Positions 61,263 to 64,000 of a DNA stretch of 64,000 nucleotides are shown in pieces (positions within the stretch are counted from its first letter, which is position 1; each line of letters begins with the position of its first letter). The notes under the pieces were generated by a model. It made no database searches and was not told the DNA's origin. It worked only from the letters and a program-made list of their open reading frames with translations. A program made the translations under genes and the position numbers. The DNA comes from Longilinea arvoryzae (GTDB lineage Bacteria > Chloroflexota > Anaerolineae > Anaerolineales > Anaerolineaceae), in contig NZ_DF967972.1 in the NCBI RefSeq assembly GCF_001050235.1, positions 2,989,901 to 3,053,900 of the forward strand, written 5' to 3'.

Positions 61263-62852
61263 TCAGGGGATATAGACCACATCCAGGCGCGGAGCAAGGT
61301 CAGGATGCGCTGGATCGTCTTTGCTAATGTATCGTGCAAAGGATCTCGGACCGGCGGCAGTGATCAAGAGACCGTAATTTGCATACGTTCCATCCACCCA
61401 ACCGGTTATCAAGTTGGTAACGTCCACCCTCGTCACGCAACCCGTCGATCCGGCATCGAAATCTCCATAGAGGCTGGCGGGGTCATAATCCCCACCCGGA
61501 ACGCCCCACGGCTCATTCCAGGTCGCGGTTTCTTCATACCAATTTGAAGTCAGGCGGTAGATCATATTCACCTGCCCATTGTTCGCATCGGTTGGGGTCA
61601 GATAAAGATGAGCGGACAGGATCGTGGCGCCCGCCGGAATTGCGGACAGATCGAAGCGTAACAGACCGCGCATTTCACCGTTGAAATCCGGTCGAATGTC
61701 GATCATGGGCTCGCTGCCATAATTCGCATCCGGTTTTACCCGATAGATATATGAATCATCCGAAGGCAACACCCCAACGATGGCACCCGGCAGGATACAC
61801 TGTTCAGGTGTTGGCGTCGAAGTCGGTCCGGTAGTAGGCGTCACGGTTGGCGTGTGGGTCAAGGTCGGCGTCGGTGTGATAGTTGGTTCGGGCGTGGATG
61901 TGGCTGTCAGCGTAGGTATGGCTGTCGGGTCTGGCGTCGGTGTAAGTGTGACGGTGGGTGCATTCGTAACTGTGATGGTTGGCGTGAGGGTGTCGACTGG
62001 CGTCGGTAGAGTGGCCGGCGTTGGCGTGGGTGTCGGAAGCAGCGTCCCGGTAAGCGTCGGGCCGAGTGTGATAGTGGGATTGAAAGAGGTAGCTGTGGAC
62101 GTCTGGGTGGGCGACCCCACTCCTGGAGTAACCGTCGGAGACGCGGTTGGGGAGGCAGAAGGTGTCACCGAGGCCGTGAGGGTAGCCGTCGGAGTGGCAG
62201 ATGGTGTGGCTGACGGGGTGGCGGAGGAAGTTGCCGTTGGTGTGGGGGTCATGGTCGAGGTGGTTGTCGCGGACGGGGTTATCGTTGAAGTTGGAGTCTG
62301 GGTGGCTGTGGCCGTTGGCGAAGGTGTCGAGGATGGCGTTTGGGTGCCTGAAGGCGCCGGTCGGCGGGTGGCGGTTGCAGTTCGAACGATGCCAACGATG
62401 TGAGTGGGACTCGGTGTATGTGTCGATTGCAACATAAGGGTCGGTGTTTTCGTTATGGAGGCATAAGCAGTAGCCGTCTGCACCCAATACGAAAGCGTCG
62501 GTGATGGGATAAGGGTCGGAAAGAGAAAGCTGTTCGGAAAAACGGTCGCCGTTGCCACCGGGGTCAGGATATCCTGGAATAATTGCGTCGATATGGCTTG
62601 AACCGTCGGCGAATCGATGCCCTGGTCAGAGAGTGCTTCCTCGATGACGGACATCTCGACCACGGCGATATTGTCAGGGTCGTCCGGCATGGTGTAGGTT
62701 ACACCGTTGATCGAATGCAATGGCTTATCCAGAAAACCGATCGTCTCATAAGGATCGAAGATCGATGGGAAAATGGAGAACAGCAGGGCGACACAAATCA
62801 ATATCGCCCAAAGGTATTGATAGGTCATGAAAGGGCCAAGCTGGCGTTTCAA
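61263..62852 (-). CDS. Membrane-anchored TP-repeat protein with DNRLRE-like domain
   Basis: A 529-residue surface protein. An N-terminal signal/anchor helix (about residues 12-30) is followed by a short folded part, a long Thr/Pro/Ser low-complexity stalk (about 120-350) and a C-terminal beta-sandwich of about 165 residues with DSYIYRVKPDANYGSEPMID and GLLRFDLSAIPAGATILSAH, typical of DNRLRE-type modules on secreted proteins. The start is a TTG overlapping the HD-GYP stop (TTGA), with AAGGT upstream; an ATG at 62828 is an alternative. The stalk is probably extracellular and may be glycosylated. It is co-transcribed with the HD-GYP gene. Confidence 0.78.
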   Translation of the reverse strand: MKRQLGPFMTYQYLWAILICVALLFSIFPSIFDPYETIGFLDKPLHSINGVTYTMPDDPDNIAVVEMSVIEEALSDQGIDSPTVQAISTQLFQDILTPVATATVFPNSFLFPTLIPSPTLSYWVQTATAYASITKTPTLMLQSTHTPSPTHIVGIVRTATATRRPAPSGTQTPSSTPSPTATATQTPTSTITPSATTTSTMTPTPTATSSATPSATPSATPTATLTASVTPSASPTASPTVTPGVGSPTQTSTATSFNPTITLGPTLTGTLLPTPTPTPATLPTPVDTLTPTITVTNAPTVTLTPTPDPTAIPTLTATSTPEPTITPTPTLTHTPTVTPTTGPTSTPTPEQCILPGAIVGVLPSDDSYIYRVKPDANYGSEPMIDIRPDFNGEMRGLLRFDLSAIPAGATILSAHLYLTPTDANNGQVNMIYRLTSNWYEETATWNEPWGVPGGDYDPASLYGDFDAGSTGCVTRVDVTNLITGWVDGTYANYGLLITAAGPRSFARYISKDDPAHPDLAPRLDVVYIP

Positions 62853-64000
62853 ATCGTTACCTTACCACCCAGGAAATTGGTTTCGATGTAATGAGCGAAA
62901 ATCTCGACCAGCCTGGGATCGAATTGGCGCCCGCTTTCGCCAATGATCACGTCCAGGGCTTCGCCCGGGGTGACTCTTTTCCGATATGGGCGGTCGGTCG
63001 TTAATGCATCCCAGGCGTCCACAATCGCGAAAACCCGCGCCTCCAGTGGAATCGATTCTCCGATCAACTGGCGAGGATATCCATTTCCATTCCACCATTC
63101 ATGGTGGCAAAAAGGAATGACGGAAGCCTGAGCCAGATAGGGAATATTTCGCAACATCTCGTACGCATACGCCGGGTGTTTGCGCATGATCTTCATCTCT
63201 TCCGGGGTCAACGGTCCGTTCTTCAACAAGATCGAGTCCGGGATGCCCAGTTTGCCGATATCGTGCAGCAGCGCCCCGCGATGAAGAGTCACCTTCCGAT
63301 CTTCCGGGATGCCCATCACATCGGCGATGGCCATGGTCAACTCGACCACGCGTTGAGAATGGCCGCTGGTTTCCTTATCCCGAATCTCCAGGATCTTTAC
63401 CCAACCCTCCAGAGTGCTGTCATAGTTGCTGACCATCTCCTGGTGAGTCTGGGTCAGGTTCTGGATCATCACGTTGAAAGAATCCGCAAGTACAGCGATT
63501 TCATCATTCGATTCCTTGGCGACGTGAACCTCCAGGTCCCCCGAGGCTACGGACTGGGTTGCCTTCATCAAATGGACCAGCGGTCTTGTGATGACCGTCG
63601 ATAAGTTAAAACCGATCAGGATGATCAAAAGTACGGTCAAAAAAACCAAACTGATCGTCAATATTCTGGAGGGCAAGGTGGCCGTGATCAAAACGTTCTT
63701 TACCAACGCCGATCCGACCAGACCGATATCTTCACCGTTATTCGTCTCCCAGGGTCCCAGAATTTCGCCATAATCCAGGTCCTTACCTGATATATCCCGG
63801 CTGGATGCATCCCGCCGGAAAGATGAGATATCCTGTTTGGTGAGAATTTCGTCGATCAGGGAACGATCCAGGGGTTGCGTGTATCCCGTGGTCGGGAATG
63901 AAGTCGATATGGGCTGCCCTTCGAAATCATAGAGGGTCACCTGCGCCAGGGTTGCTTCCCGCAACATGCGCGCCAGGGCCGATACGGGCAACCCGACCAG
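62849..64000 (-). CDS. HAMP/HD-GYP cyclic-di-GMP phosphodiesterase, cut by the window edge
   Basis: A partial protein of at least 383 residues; the frame runs off the right edge, so the N-terminus is missing. An extracytoplasmic sensor remnant is followed by a transmembrane helix (LTISLVFLTVLLIILIGF), HAMP (TRPLVHLMKATQSVASGDLE), a coiled coil and the HD-GYP domain with HDIGKLGIPD and HHEWWNGNGYP, both intact. It should hydrolyse cyclic di-GMP. An in-frame TTG at 63991 is not credited as the start because the sensor domain is incomplete there. It overlaps the TP-repeat surface protein gene by 4 bp, linking second-messenger turnover to a surface protein. Confidence 0.9.
   Translation of the reverse strand: MVGLPVSALARMLREATLAQVTLYDFEGQPISTSFPTTGYTQPLDRSLIDEILTKQDISSFRRDASSRDISGKDLDYGEILGPWETNNGEDIGLVGSALVKNVLITATLPSRILTISLVFLTVLLIILIGFNLSTVITRPLVHLMKATQSVASGDLEVHVAKESNDEIAVLADSFNVMIQNLTQTHQEMVSNYDSTLEGWVKILEIRDKETSGHSQRVVELTMAIADVMGIPEDRKVTLHRGALLHDIGKLGIPDSILLKNGPLTPEEMKIMRKHPAYAYEMLRNIPYLAQASVIPFCHHEWWNGNGYPRQLIGESIPLEARVFAIVDAWDALTTDRPYRKRVTPGEALDVIIGESGRQFDPRLVEIFAHYIETNFLGGKVTI

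Noticed and set aside
61780..62403. Val/Gly-repeat ORF opposite the TP-stalk protein
   Set aside because: It is the complement of Thr/Pro codons in the low-complexity stalk; no start signal or function.

Overview
The window is a bacterial chromosome segment of moderate GC content. The gene set suggests a member of the Chloroflexota, most likely Anaerolineae: long multi-GAF membrane sensors, a TP-repeat surface protein with a DNRLRE-type C-terminus, VKOR, and a combined mreBCD/mrdA/minCDE/rodA operon. The assignment rests on gene content only; there is no rRNA in the window.

Left core region (1-20.9 kb): a HAD phosphatase, a lipoprotein, a rel-moeA-VKOR-small acidic protein operon, an MFS transporter, glnS, glmS, tRNA-Gln(CTG), and a nine-gene minus-strand cell-shape/division operon ordered mreB-mreC-mreD-mrdA-minC-minD-minE-rodA-gltX. 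Most unit ends carry clear hairpin terminators and several promoters are readable, often of the extended -10 type.

Integrated element (20864-38646): a 17.7-kb prophage-like element sits in the 3' half of tRNA-Gly(CCC), bounded by a perfect 58-bp direct repeat (attL/attR). It carries a tyrosine integrase, lysis genes, small terminase, a large terminase split over two ORFs, portal, a MuF head protein with a toxin-like tail and a putative immunity gene, scaffold, decoration protein and major capsid. It has no tail or replication genes. The late operon stops at an IS3-family insertion sequence lying at the centre of a palindromic repeat. Beyond the IS are a convergent early operon, an XRE repressor with a readable operator/promoter switch, two AT-rich cargo genes and an array of fourteen TCACG/CGTGA boxes. 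Two intergenic regions carry the same promoter-stem-terminator RNA design with compensatory base changes, which I regard as a candidate undescribed phage attenuator or small RNA.

Sensory cluster (38.8-57.8 kb): two single-domain receivers, four paralogous membrane sensors rich in GAF domains but without an output domain, a ParA-type ATPase, a 1658-residue hybrid histidine kinase with two receivers, and a threonine synthase-like enzyme fused to a C-terminal receiver. All lie on one strand with overlaps or short gaps, so they probably form one signalling unit that ends in a metabolic enzyme.

Right end (57.9-64 kb): a DMT transporter, an OmpR-type regulator, an MFS transporter, a TP-repeat membrane-anchored DNRLRE-like protein, and an HD-GYP cyclic-di-GMP phosphodiesterase cut by the window edge.
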